Both the position numbers and the translations under genes were made by a program. A DNA stretch of 60,409 nucleotides from an uncultured Lachnospiraceae bacterium (GTDB lineage Bacteria > Bacillota > Clostridia > Lachnospirales > Lachnospiraceae): the NCBI GenBank assembly GCA_910588405.1, contig CAJUPT010000010.1, positions 1-60,409 on the forward strand, in the 5' to 3' direction. Shown here piece by piece: positions 43,832 to 52,336 of this stretch. Every line of letters begins with the position of its first letter. The stretch's first letter is position 1. The notes under the pieces were generated by a model, which saw only the letters and a list, made by a program, of their open reading frames with translations, had not been told where the DNA came from and did no database searches.

Positions 43832-44323
43832 TCATTCACGAGGAGGACTTGAACGGAAGAAATCGCCAGATTTACCGCCGCTTTTCCGGCATAGATGGAT
43901 GTCGCTTATCTCCATAGATTTGTCCACGGCTTTGCACATGTCGTAGATTGTGAGCAATGCGATGTTTACCCCGGTCAATGCTTCCATTTCCACGCCTGTT
44001 TTTCCCACGGTTCGCGCGGTGCAGACTGCTTTAAAGGAACGGCTCTGTTCTTCCGGTTCAAATTGGATTTCCACCTTGGTCAGATTTAAGATATGGCAAA
44101 GGGGAATCAGCTCAGAGGTTTTTTTGGCGCCCATAATTCCGGCGATTCTGGCTACGCCCAGAACATCGCCTTTTTTCATGGAGCCTTCCCTGACCTTTTG
44201 AAAGCATTCTTCGCTCATCGAGATACGACCTTCGGCGACGGCTTCCCGGGCAGTTTCCTGTTTTTCACTCACATCTACCATAATGGCTTCTCCAAATTGA
44301 TTGAAATGTGTAAATTCTGCCAT
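43832..44323 (-). CDS. moaC: Cyclic pyranopterin monophosphate synthase MoaC
   Basis: A 163-residue enzyme that, after MoaA, forms cyclic pyranopterin monophosphate, the first stable molybdopterin intermediate. Conserved motifs include GDVLGVARIAGIMGAKKTSELIPLCHIL, the VGKTGVEMEALTGV loop and MCKAVDKSM with catalytic Asp and Lys residues. AAAGGAGATAG precedes ATG 44323. It is divergent from serS and has its own consensus promoter. moaA lies 10 kb away, also inside the island. Confidence 0.95.
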   Translation of the reverse strand: MAEFTHFNQFGEAIMVDVSEKQETAREAVAEGRISMSEECFQKVREGSMKKGDVLGVARIAGIMGAKKTSELIPLCHILNLTKVEIQFEPEEQSRSFKAVCTARTVGKTGVEMEALTGVNIALLTIYDMCKAVDKSMEISDIHLCRKSGGKSGDFFRSSPPRE

Positions 44324-44401
44324 GTTTTGTCTATCTCCTTTTGCTGGTATTGCCGCCGGTGTCTGAACGCCGGCCTATGTGCGCTGTTTTGTCTGGCACT
44401 G

Positions 44402-44431
44402 ATTATACATGATAGCAGGAGTAGTTGTCAA
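44402..44431 (-). promoter_or_regulatory. moaC promoter
   Basis: On the minus strand TTGACA (complement of 44426-44431), an 18-bp spacer and TATAAT (complement of 44402-44407) lie 78 bases upstream of the moaC start. The rest of the 339-base gap to serS holds no T-box motif or other element that I can support. Confidence 0.8.
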
Positions 44432-44662
44432 TGAAGTTTTTGTGCAAATTTCCAAAATATTCTGTTTAATTAATCTTAGTGTTGTAAAAAATGTATGTTT
44501 GTGTTAGACTTTATACGATATGTGTCAGATAGATACCTGTGAACAGAATCCAGTGAAATACTCCATAGCAAGGCTTTGATCTGCCAATCAGCTTATGCTT
44601 TTTTGAGGGAGCATTTTAAAGGGTTATATGAAAAATGATAAAAGGATGATGGAAAGACTCTC

Positions 44663-45907
44663 ATGCTTGATATTCAGGAGATCAGGAAGCACCCGCAAAA
44701 GGTGCAGGAAAATTTTAACAGACGGGGGGCTGTGTATTCCGTAGAGAAGATTCTCCTGCTTGACAAAGAAAAGCTGGCTATACAGGCGGCGCTTCAAGAG
44801 CTTCGGCATGAGAAAAACCTGCTGTCTAAGCAGGTGGCCGAGCGGAAAAAACAGGGAATGGGAACAGAAAGTCTAATTACTTCCATCAGAACCTTTGGTG
44901 AAAAGCAGGAAAGCTTGGAATGGGCATTGCGGCTGAAAACAGAACAGCTGCAGGAGATTTTAGAACAGCTGCCGAATCTGTTGGACGAGGATATAGGAAA
45001 AACAGACCAGGTTTTGTATCAGTGGAAGGAAAGACAGCATTTTGCGTTTCCTCCTGAAAATCATATGGAATTGTGCCGGAGGAATCGACTGGTTGATTAT
45101 GAGACAGCGGGCAGGTTGATGGGCGGAGGCTACTGGATCTACAGAGGAGCCGGTGCCAGACTGGAATGGGCGCTGTTAAATTTTTGTTTGGAGGCCAATC
45201 AGCGGGCAGGCTATGAGATGCTGATGCTGCCGCCTGTGGCAAAAGAAGCGTGCGGTTTTGGCGCGGGGCAGTTTCCAAAGTTTGCCCATGAGGTTTTCAG
45301 GCTTCAGGATAGGGAGCTTTTTCTGATCCCCACAGCAGAAACCATTTTGGTAAACCTGCATCGGGACCAGATGCTCAGAGAGGAAGAATTGCCTTTAAAA
45401 TATACGGCATATACTCCCTGTTTCCGCAGGGAGACTGGCAAACGGGCCGACGAGCGGGGAATCATCAGAGGCCATCAGTTTAATAAAGTGGAGCTGGTGC
45501 AGATCGTGTCGGAAGAACAGTCCGAAGAAGCTTTTGGACAGATTTTGTCTCAGGCGGAGACGCTGATGCGGCAGTTAGGGCTTCATTACAGAGTGGTAAA
45601 GTTAGGGGCTGCCGAATGCAGCTATGGAATGGCAAGGACTTATGACATTCAAGTATGGCTACCGGCAGAACAAATTTACAAAGAGGTCAGCTCGGTTTCC
45701 AATGCCAGGGCCTTTCAGGCACGGCGGACAAATACCCGATATAAAGACGGGGATGGGAAAATCCATTTTATCCATATGGTTAATGGCTCCGGACTGGCTA
45801 CCAGCCGGCTGTTCGCGGCAATCGTTGAACAGAACCAGAACCAAGATGGCAGTATCCGCATACCGGAAGCGTTGGTTCCGTGGATGGGGGCAGATGTATT
45901 GCGTTGA
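44663..45907 (+). CDS. serS: Divergent seryl-tRNA synthetase
   Basis: This 414-residue class II synthetase charges tRNA-Ser, and tRNA-Sec where present, with serine. It has the N-terminal coiled-coil tRNA arm (about 30-100), motif 2 (TAYTPCFRRETGK) and motif 3 (NGSGLATSRLFAAIVEQ). Several usually invariant positions differ: the motif 2 loop reads KRADERGIIRGHQF, the TGD triplet of the serine pocket region is replaced (KLGAAECSYGMA), and SSCSNFxDFQARR reads SSVSNARAFQARR. It may be a second, specialised copy. It lies in the cofactor island, divergent from moaC and convergent with a TetR gene. No T-box leader is seen. Confidence 0.85.
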   Translation: MLDIQEIRKHPQKVQENFNRRGAVYSVEKILLLDKEKLAIQAALQELRHEKNLLSKQVAERKKQGMGTESLITSIRTFGEKQESLEWALRLKTEQLQEILEQLPNLLDEDIGKTDQVLYQWKERQHFAFPPENHMELCRRNRLVDYETAGRLMGGGYWIYRGAGARLEWALLNFCLEANQRAGYEMLMLPPVAKEACGFGAGQFPKFAHEVFRLQDRELFLIPTAETILVNLHRDQMLREEELPLKYTAYTPCFRRETGKRADERGIIRGHQFNKVELVQIVSEEQSEEAFGQILSQAETLMRQLGLHYRVVKLGAAECSYGMARTYDIQVWLPAEQIYKEVSSVSNARAFQARRTNTRYKDGDGKIHFIHMVNGSGLATSRLFAAIVEQNQNQDGSIRIPEALVPWMGADVLR

Positions 45908-45927
45908 AAGACAGAAGTTTATGCCGC

Positions 45928-46566
45928 TTAGTTTTGCTCTATGTCGGGCAGGATATAATTCTCCTCCAGCTTCCAAAGCCCTCTGTGGCTTTCGCAGACT
46001 GACAGGATGGCTTCCAGTGTCCAGAAAAAGTCGGTGTACCGGTCAAATCGTCCGCCTTTTGCACACCAGTTAAACAGATTGCCTGTGTGCAGCATAAAAA
46101 CCGCCTTGCTCAGATAATGGGCGTCGGAGGCGTTCAGGATGATCTGAGATTTCTGGGCTTTCCTGATCAGAGTTATCAGCGTATCCTCAAAGCTGTTGTG
46201 CAGGTCGGTGATATTGTTCTGGCTGTCCTCGGTCAGCTGGTAAGATAAATATCTGCCGATCATCACCACATGGTCGGTGTTGCAGGTGTTCTGGATATAG
46301 AGGATCTGCATGCGGATAATGGCTGTCCACGGGTCTTCCAGGGAGGTAATCCACTGCTTCATTTTCTCTGAAAAGAAATAGGCAGTGCCGTAATACTCCG
46401 CTACCAGATGCTCCTTGGACCGGAAATGCAGATAAAAAGTGGGCCGTGAGATGCCGGCTTCTTCACAGATGTTTTTGATAGAAACCTTGTCAAATGCCTG
46501 GGAATAAAGCAGCCGGATGCCGCGGTCTATGATCCTGGCATGGGTTTTGGCGAATTTTGTATTCAT
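45928..46566 (-). CDS. TetR/AcrR-family transcriptional regulator
   Basis: A 212-residue repressor-type protein: TetR helix-turn-helix at about 10-55 (IIDRGIRLLYSQAFDKVSIKNICEEAGISRPTFYLHFRSKEHL region) and a helical ligand-binding C-terminal domain. It is divergent from moeA and convergent with serS. On its own strand TTTCCA, 17 bp and TATGAT lie only 6 bases before the ATG, with no ribosome binding site, so the transcript may be leaderless. A palindrome overlaps the start codon. Ligand and targets are unknown; moeA is the obvious candidate. Confidence 0.9.
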   Translation of the reverse strand: MNTKFAKTHARIIDRGIRLLYSQAFDKVSIKNICEEAGISRPTFYLHFRSKEHLVAEYYGTAYFFSEKMKQWITSLEDPWTAIIRMQILYIQNTCNTDHVVMIGRYLSYQLTEDSQNNITDLHNSFEDTLITLIRKAQKSQIILNASDAHYLSKAVFMLHTGNLFNWCAKGGRFDRYTDFFWTLEAILSVCESHRGLWKLEENYILPDIEQN

Positions 46567-46577
46567 GATATTATCAT
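46565..46577. promoter_or_regulatory. Candidate TetR operator overlapping its own start
   Basis: ATGATA (46565-46570), one base, TATCAT (46572-46577) is a perfect short palindrome covering the TetR start codon and its -10 region (46573-46578). Binding there would repress the regulator's own gene and could affect divergent moeA. Confidence 0.4.
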
Positions 46578-46653
46578 ACCATAAAGCCGGTAAAATGGAA
46601 AGTAAAAAGTTGCATTTACAAGTGAGGCGTGACGGAAAGGAAAGATTGAATTT

Positions 46654-47889
46654 ATGGAATTACTACAGGTGGATCTGATGGATGAAGCGCAGAAAAAGCT
46701 GTATGGCTTTATCCGGCAGATTCCGGTCAGGACAAAAAAAGTATCTTTGCGGGAAGGGGCGTATACCCGGCTGGCAGCGGATATTCCGGCTCCGGAGGAT
46801 GTGCCTCTTTTTAATCGCTCTACGGTGGACGGATACGCGGTGATCGCCGCCGATACCTACGGTGCTTCCGAGAGCATCCCCACATTTTTAAAGGTGGCGG
46901 AGGAGGTTTCCATGGGTAAGGCGGCTGCTGTGAAACTGAAAAGCGGCCAGTGCGCTTATGTGCCCACCGGCGGCATGATCCCCGAAGGGGCGGACGCCAT
47001 GGTGATGGTGGAGTACTGCGAGCTGCTGGATGCCGACACAGTGGCTGTTTGTCAGCCGTCTGCGGTTGGGAAGGACATTGTCTGCCGGGGAGACGACATG
47101 AAAGCGGGCAGCGTGGTGCTGAAAGCAGGTACGGTGCTGCGGCCTCAGGAAATCGCGGCGCTGGCGGCTCTGGGCGTGGGAACGGTGGAGGTGGAAGAAC
47201 CCTTCCGGACGGCGATTATCTCCACCGGAGACGAGCTGGTGCCGGTGGACCATAAGCCGGAGGCCGGCCAGATCCGGGAGAGCAATTCCTACTCCATAAA
47301 AGCCCAGGCGGAGCGGGCCGGCATGGAGGTGGTCTCCACGGCATTTTATCCTGATCAGGAAGACGAGCTGGAGACAGGAATCCGGCAGGCGATGGAAACC
47401 TGCGACTTTGTGTTTTTGTCCGGGGGAAGCTCTCAGGGGAAAAAGGACATGACCGCCCGCCTGTTTGACAGGGTGACTGACGGCGGCGTCTGCACCCACG
47501 GACTAGCGTTAAAACCGGGCAAACCGACCATACTGGCCTGGGATGAGACAAGCCATACCGTTCTTGTGGGCCTGCCGGGTCATCCGTCGGCGGCATCCAT
47601 TGTCTTTGAACTGCTGGTGGCCAGAACGCTGAGGATTCACAGAGGGCAGCCGTATCAGCCCTATGTGGAGGCGAAAACCATGTATAATATCGCCTCGGCG
47701 CCGGGCCGCGGCACCTGTATGCCGGTGATTCTGCATCCCAAAGAATCGGGACTGGAGGCGGAGCCGGTTCTGGGACGCTCGGGAAACTGGTCGATTCTGG
47801 TGAAGGCCGACGGATACTTTTTGCTGGATCATAACCAGGAGGGAATCAAAGCGGGAGAGACGGTAAAGGTTTATCTGTTCGAGCGATAA
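46654..47889 (+). CDS. moeA: Molybdopterin molybdenumtransferase MoeA
   Basis: This 411-residue enzyme inserts molybdate or tungstate into adenylylated molybdopterin. The four MoeA domains are present: the start of domain III with FNRSTVDGYAV (Asp59, matching the functional Asp59 of E. coli MoeA), PTGGMIPEGADAMVMVE, the MogA-like domain with STGDELVP (Asp193) and LSGGSSQGKKD, and the C-terminal beta-barrel. AAAGGAAAG precedes ATG 46654. It is the canonical member among three MoeA-like proteins here. The 167-base gap after it shows nothing identifiable. Confidence 0.95.
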   Translation: MELLQVDLMDEAQKKLYGFIRQIPVRTKKVSLREGAYTRLAADIPAPEDVPLFNRSTVDGYAVIAADTYGASESIPTFLKVAEEVSMGKAAAVKLKSGQCAYVPTGGMIPEGADAMVMVEYCELLDADTVAVCQPSAVGKDIVCRGDDMKAGSVVLKAGTVLRPQEIAALAALGVGTVEVEEPFRTAIISTGDELVPVDHKPEAGQIRESNSYSIKAQAERAGMEVVSTAFYPDQEDELETGIRQAMETCDFVFLSGGSSQGKKDMTARLFDRVTDGGVCTHGLALKPGKPTILAWDETSHTVLVGLPGHPSAASIVFELLVARTLRIHRGQPYQPYVEAKTMYNIASAPGRGTCMPVILHPKESGLEAEPVLGRSGNWSILVKADGYFLLDHNQEGIKAGETVKVYLFER

Positions 47890-48056
47890 ATGGCGCTGAC
47901 AGTTGATGTTGGCGGAATGTACAAAGACGCCGATCAAAGGTTTTTATGGCGAAGAACCGGCGGATATGTTATGTTAATGGCATAGTCTGCCGGATCTGGG
48001 AAATCATAAGACAGATTATTTCTGAAAAAGCATTGATAAAATACGGGGGTTAGAAG

Positions 48057-49961
48057 ATGACAAAGCGAAATCTGTATCTGAAAAATACGCCGGTGGACGA
48101 TGCGCTGGAGCAGTTTATGGAGGCGGTCCGGAAAACCGTTGCGGTCCGGTATGAGACCATATCCGTGCTGGACGCCCTGGACCGGATCACCAGCCATGCC
48201 GTGTATGCCAGATGCTGTTCACCGCTGTTCAACTCGGCAGCCATGGACGGCATCGCGGTGGTGGCGGAGACGACGGCCGGCGCTTCTGAGGCCAGTCCTA
48301 AAGTGCTCGCGCCGGAAGATTACCTGGTGATCAACACGGGAAATCCCATCCGGGAGCCTTATAACGCGGTGATTATGGCGGAGGATGCCATGGAACTGGG
48401 GGAGGGAAGGCTGCAGATCACGGCTGCGGCAGCACCCTGGCAGCATATCCGTCCCATCGGCGAGGACATTGTGACCGGGGAGATGATTCTGCCGGGCCGC
48501 CACAAGATCCGTCCCATCGATATCGGCGTGCTGACGTCGGCGGGTATCCGGGAAATCGAGGTGGTAAAAAAGCCGGAGGTGGCGATTTATCCCACCGGCT
48601 CTGAGATCGTGGAGCTAACCGACGACAATGTAAAAGAGGGAAATATTATCGAGTCCAATTCCCGCATGTTTGAAAATATGGTAAAGGTTGAAGGGGGGAA
48701 TCCCCACCGCTTTTCCATTCTGGCCGACGATCCCGACGTGATCCGGGAAGCCATGAAGGAAGCCTGCGGGAAATATGACATGGTGCTGATTAATGCGGGA
48801 ACCAGCGCCGGCACGAAGGATTATACCGTTCATGTGTTACGAGAGCTGGGAGAGGTGCTGATTCACGGCGTGGCCGTCAAGCCGGGAAAACCGGTGATTC
48901 TGGCCATCGTGAACGGAAAACCGGTAATCGGTCTGCCGGGTTATCCGGTGTCCGCCTATATCGGGTTTGTAAACTTTGTGACGCCGGTGCTCCAGTATAT
49001 GAGCAATGAGACGGCTCAGCCGGAGGAATTTATCAGAGCCAGAATATCCAGACGTCTGGTATCCAGCCTGAAATACAGGGAGTATGTCCGCGTTAAGGTG
49101 GGACGGGTAGGAGATAAGATTATCGCGGCGCCTTTAAGCAGGGGCGCCGGCGCCGCCATGTCGCTGGTACGGGCGGACGGCCTGTGCGTGATTCCCCAGA
49201 ACAGCGAGGGGGTGGAGGCCGGAGACGAGGTGGGGGTGGCTCTTTACCGGCCGCTGAAAGAGGTAGAGAACACAGCCGTTCTGATCGGAAGCCATGACCT
49301 GATTCTGGATATTATCGGGGATATGATGCCGAATCATTATCCGGGGAAATTTGTGTCCAGCACCCATGTGGGCAGTATGGCCGGGCTGATGAGCCTGAAA
49401 CGGGGCGAATGTCATATGGCGCCCACCCATCTGCTGAACGAGGAAGACGGCGTTTACAATATTTCCTATCTGCAATCCATGTTCCGGGAGCCTATGGCGC
49501 TGATCAAGGGCGTGGAGCGGATTCAGGGATTGATGGTAAAAAAAGGGAATCCATGCGGAATCACGGGTGTTGAGTCCCTGCCCGGAAAACGGTATGTGAA
49601 CCGGCAGCGTGGAGCCGGAACCCGGGTCCTGCTGGATTACCGTCTGAAAAAGCTGGGCATTTCCCCGGAGGAAATCAACGGATACGAGAGAGAGGCCAGC
49701 ACCCATATGGCGGTGGCCGCCGCGGTGGAAAGTGACAGCGCGGATGTGGGAATGGGCATCTTATCGGCGGCCAGAGCCATGAATCTGGACTTTATAGAAG
49801 TGGGCCCGGAGGAATATGATTTCGCGGTGCCGGTGAAATTCCTGGAGCTGCCGGTGGTACAGGCCTTTATCGAAATTCTGAAAAGCGAGGAATTTCATGA
49901 GAAGCTGGAGGAACTGGGCGGCTACGGATACAAACGCTGCGGTGAAGTGATAATCATATAG
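48057..49961 (+). CDS. MoeA-like protein fused to a PBP-like domain (paralogue 1)
   Basis: A 634-residue fusion. Residues 1-400 are MoeA-like (SAAMDGIAV with Asp64; VLINAGTSAGTKDYT; the LPGYPVSAYIGF segment), but the STGDE motif reads PTGSE: Ser182 replaces the conserved Asp. Residues about 415-634 resemble a periplasmic-binding-protein superfamily domain related to the ModA/TupA and LysR-ligand folds (IGSHDLILDIIGDMMPNHYPGKFVSSTHVGSMAGLMSLKRGECHMAPTHLL; NRQRGAGTRVLLDY). No signal peptide exists, so the domain works in the cytoplasm, perhaps binding oxyanion or cofactor. The paralogue at 49982 follows directly. Confidence 0.9.
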   Translation: MTKRNLYLKNTPVDDALEQFMEAVRKTVAVRYETISVLDALDRITSHAVYARCCSPLFNSAAMDGIAVVAETTAGASEASPKVLAPEDYLVINTGNPIREPYNAVIMAEDAMELGEGRLQITAAAAPWQHIRPIGEDIVTGEMILPGRHKIRPIDIGVLTSAGIREIEVVKKPEVAIYPTGSEIVELTDDNVKEGNIIESNSRMFENMVKVEGGNPHRFSILADDPDVIREAMKEACGKYDMVLINAGTSAGTKDYTVHVLRELGEVLIHGVAVKPGKPVILAIVNGKPVIGLPGYPVSAYIGFVNFVTPVLQYMSNETAQPEEFIRARISRRLVSSLKYREYVRVKVGRVGDKIIAAPLSRGAGAAMSLVRADGLCVIPQNSEGVEAGDEVGVALYRPLKEVENTAVLIGSHDLILDIIGDMMPNHYPGKFVSSTHVGSMAGLMSLKRGECHMAPTHLLNEEDGVYNISYLQSMFREPMALIKGVERIQGLMVKKGNPCGITGVESLPGKRYVNRQRGAGTRVLLDYRLKKLGISPEEINGYEREASTHMAVAAAVESDSADVGMGILSAARAMNLDFIEVGPEEYDFAVPVKFLELPVVQAFIEILKSEEFHEKLEELGGYGYKRCGEVIII

Positions 49962-49981
49962 TGAATTTTGGAGGAAGTGTT

Positions 49982-51889
49982 ATGGCGGCTCAATGTCTTA
50001 CAAATCTTTCGCTGGAGGAGACACAGAAACGTTATCTGAAACAGATTGAGGAAAATGGTTTCAGTCCCCACACGGAGGTGATTCCCGTGCCTGAGGCGTC
50101 AGGCCGGGTGACGGCTCATGCCGTTTATGCCCGTATCAGCGCCCCTCATTATCCTACCGCTATGGAGGGCATTGCCCTGGATTCCAGGACGACCGTGCAT
50201 GCTTCCAGAGGCGCTCCGGTGATCTTAAGTCCGGACCGGTTCACCATGGTGTTTGCCGGCGACCCGCTGCCGGAGGGCTGTGACGCGGTGGTTATGCCGG
50301 AGGACGTTCAGTGGGAGAAGGACGGTTCAATCTCCCTGAAAGCGCCGGCCATCCCCTGGCAGTATGTGCGTCAGGTAGGAGAGGATATCTGCGCCGGAGA
50401 AATGCTGCTGGCATCCCATATGCGTATCCTGCCGGCGGCCATCGGCGCCATGCTGACGGGAGGTATCCGAGAGGTGGAAGTGCTGACCCATCCGGTGGTG
50501 GGAATTATTCCTACCGGGGATGAGATCCTGTCGCCGGTGCAGCCGCCGGACTGCGGAGATATGCGGGAACTCAGCTCCTTTATTTTTTCATCCATGCTCC
50601 GGTCCTGGGACGTGGAGCCGAAAACCTATCCCATTGTGCCGGATGAATTTTCACAGATGGAGGAAATGGTGGAGCGGGCGCTGGCGGAATGCGATATTGT
50701 TCTGTTAAGCACAGGCTATTCGGCAAGCCGCAAGGACAACTCGACCAGAGTCATTGAAAAACTGGGAACGGTTCTTTACCATGGTATCGCCATGAAGCCG
50801 GGCCGTCCGGCTATTCTGGGCTGTCAGGCGGAAAAACCCATCTTAAGCGTGCCGGGGTACCCGGTGTCAGGCATTCTGATTCTGGAACAGCTGTTAAAGC
50901 CGGTGATCGACGCCTGGTATCAGTATACCCCTATGCCGGAAACCTTCCAGAAGGGCGTTCTGACGAGAGCTATGGAGTCGGACCCCAGCGTCCGGGAATT
51001 TATCCGCGTACGCATGGGAAAGGTGGGGAAGAAAATGATGGTATTCCCGCTGAGCAAGCGAAGCGGTGTGGTATCTTCCTTTATCAAGGCCGACGGCATT
51101 TTGGAGATTCCGAGAGGATGCAGCCGCTATGAGGCGGGAGATATGGTTCCGGTCAGGCTGCTGCGGTCGCCCCGGGAACTGAAACATATGCTGGTGGCCA
51201 TCGGAAGCCATGATCCGCTGCTGGACGAACTGTCTGACTTGCTGCGGCTGACGGAACCGAAGCTGTTTATGCATTCTTCCAACACCGGTTCCATGGGAGG
51301 CATTATGGCGGTGCGCAGAGGAGAGGCCCATATGGCCGGCATCCATCTGCTGAATGAGAAGGACGGCGTGTATAACAGCTCCTTTGTCAGAAAATATTTT
51401 CCCAAAGGGGGCGTCCGGCTGGTGGAGTGCGTGGGACGAATCCAGGGACTGATGGTGGCAAGGGGAAATCCGAAACAGATTTCCGGGCTTGCCAGTCTGG
51501 CGGAGCCGGGGATTCGTTATATCAACCGTCAGAAGGGTGCGGGAACCCGGATACTGACGGACTATCTGTGCAGGAAGGAAGGAATTGACACCGGCGCGAT
51601 CCGGGGGTATGAACGGGAAGCCTTCACCCATATTTCAGCGGCGGCACAGATTGCTTCCGGAACGGCGGATGCCGGGATGGGCATCTACTCGGCGGCAAAG
51701 CTTTATGATCTGGAATTTTTACCCGTCTGTCAGGAGCAGTACGATTTATTGATTCCGGACGAGGCCTGGGAGACGCCTCTGGTGCAGAGCATGCTGGCAG
51801 TATTAAAGGGAGAAGCGTTCCGGAGCCGCCTCGAGGCCATGGGAGGCTATGAGCTGGACAGGCCGGGGAACGTACGGGAAAGATTTTAA
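49982..51889 (+). CDS. MoeA-like protein fused to a PBP-like domain (paralogue 2)
   Basis: A 635-residue fusion with the same plan as its upstream neighbour: a MoeA-like part (1-400) and a cytoplasmic PBP-like part (about 410-635; HDPLLDELSDLLRLTEP, HSSNTGSMGGIMAVRRGEAHMAGIHLL, NRQKGAGTRILTDYL). Here the opposite site is altered: SAMDGYA reads TAMEGIA (Glu62 for Asp) and the GGxSxG loop reads STGYSASRKD, while TGDE is intact. ATG 49982 has GGAGG 8 bases upstream; the gene starts 20 bases after its paralogue, so they are co-transcribed. Each copy may have lost part of the catalytic set. Confidence 0.9.
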   Translation: MAAQCLTNLSLEETQKRYLKQIEENGFSPHTEVIPVPEASGRVTAHAVYARISAPHYPTAMEGIALDSRTTVHASRGAPVILSPDRFTMVFAGDPLPEGCDAVVMPEDVQWEKDGSISLKAPAIPWQYVRQVGEDICAGEMLLASHMRILPAAIGAMLTGGIREVEVLTHPVVGIIPTGDEILSPVQPPDCGDMRELSSFIFSSMLRSWDVEPKTYPIVPDEFSQMEEMVERALAECDIVLLSTGYSASRKDNSTRVIEKLGTVLYHGIAMKPGRPAILGCQAEKPILSVPGYPVSGILILEQLLKPVIDAWYQYTPMPETFQKGVLTRAMESDPSVREFIRVRMGKVGKKMMVFPLSKRSGVVSSFIKADGILEIPRGCSRYEAGDMVPVRLLRSPRELKHMLVAIGSHDPLLDELSDLLRLTEPKLFMHSSNTGSMGGIMAVRRGEAHMAGIHLLNEKDGVYNSSFVRKYFPKGGVRLVECVGRIQGLMVARGNPKQISGLASLAEPGIRYINRQKGAGTRILTDYLCRKEGIDTGAIRGYEREAFTHISAAAQIASGTADAGMGIYSAAKLYDLEFLPVCQEQYDLLIPDEAWETPLVQSMLAVLKGEAFRSRLEAMGGYELDRPGNVRERF

Positions 51890-51997
51890 GGGAAGTCTTT
51901 GCCGAGGCGGTTTCAACAAAAGACAGGCAATAAAAATGATCGAAAAACAGTTGACAAAAGACAATTAATAGAAATTAATAGAAACATAAAAATCTGG

Positions 51998-52027
51998 TTT
52001 ACAAACAGGCGTTATGTGTGCTAAAAT
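51998..52027 (+). promoter_or_regulatory. Promoter of the tup operon
   Basis: TTTACA (51998-52003), an 18-bp spacer and TAAAAT (52022-52027) lie about 310 bases upstream of tupA. A consensus TTGACA at 51951-51956 is also present but has only ATTAAT at the -10 spacing. Confidence 0.6.
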
Positions 52028-52033
52028 AGAACC

Positions 52034-52336
52034 AGAAATTCCTTTTCTGAGGTGAACATATATGTATTCTGAAAGTGGTGGACGAGCCTCTTTCCGAATC
52101 CTTTCACCCACAACTTATACGGATGACAGTGTATTCAGTAACTGCCATTTGTGTCGATGCAGAGCTGATGGAGACAGGTGACGCGGCAAAGCGTAACTAA
52201 GCCGGCGGCAAAGAAGCAGGACGCAAAAGGCGCGTGTGTTGGATTTCATTTTGCGTATCGTATAAGCTGGGGCTGGCGGGCTTTGGAAGGGGGATTTTTA
52301 TTGCCCAAAAATATTTTTACAAAATGGAGGATGAAG
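52034..52336 (+). promoter_or_regulatory. Long structured leader of tupA, candidate Moco/Tuco-type riboswitch
   Basis: About 300 bases between promoter and tupA contain no plausible gene but several conserved-looking blocks: TTTCACCCACAACTTATAC then GGATGACAG (about 52101-52129), GGAGACAGGTGACGC (52170-52184), and AACTAAGCCGGCGGCAAAG (52195-52213). A stem ACGCAAAA (52221-52228) / TTTTGCGT (52249-52256) follows, then ATTTTT/AAAAAT near 52294-52312. The blocks and the position ahead of a tungstate transporter recall the molybdenum/tungsten cofactor riboswitch (MOCO motif). I cannot confirm this without a covariance search. Confidence 0.5.

Noticed and set aside
44324..44662. T-box riboswitch ahead of serS
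   Set aside because: No AGGGUGG-type antiterminator bulge or specifier-loop structure is visible in the gap.
52170..52230. c-di-GMP-I (GEMM) riboswitch in the tupA leader
   Set aside because: Short words such as GACGC and CTAA occur, but the GCAAACC/GGGACGCAAAGCC core and tetraloop-receptor order do not match; the gene context fits a Moco-type switch better.
52178..52336. N-terminal extension of tupA
   Set aside because: It would place 53 residues before a perfect lipoprotein signal peptide and overlaps the structured leader; GGAGG supports ATG 52337.
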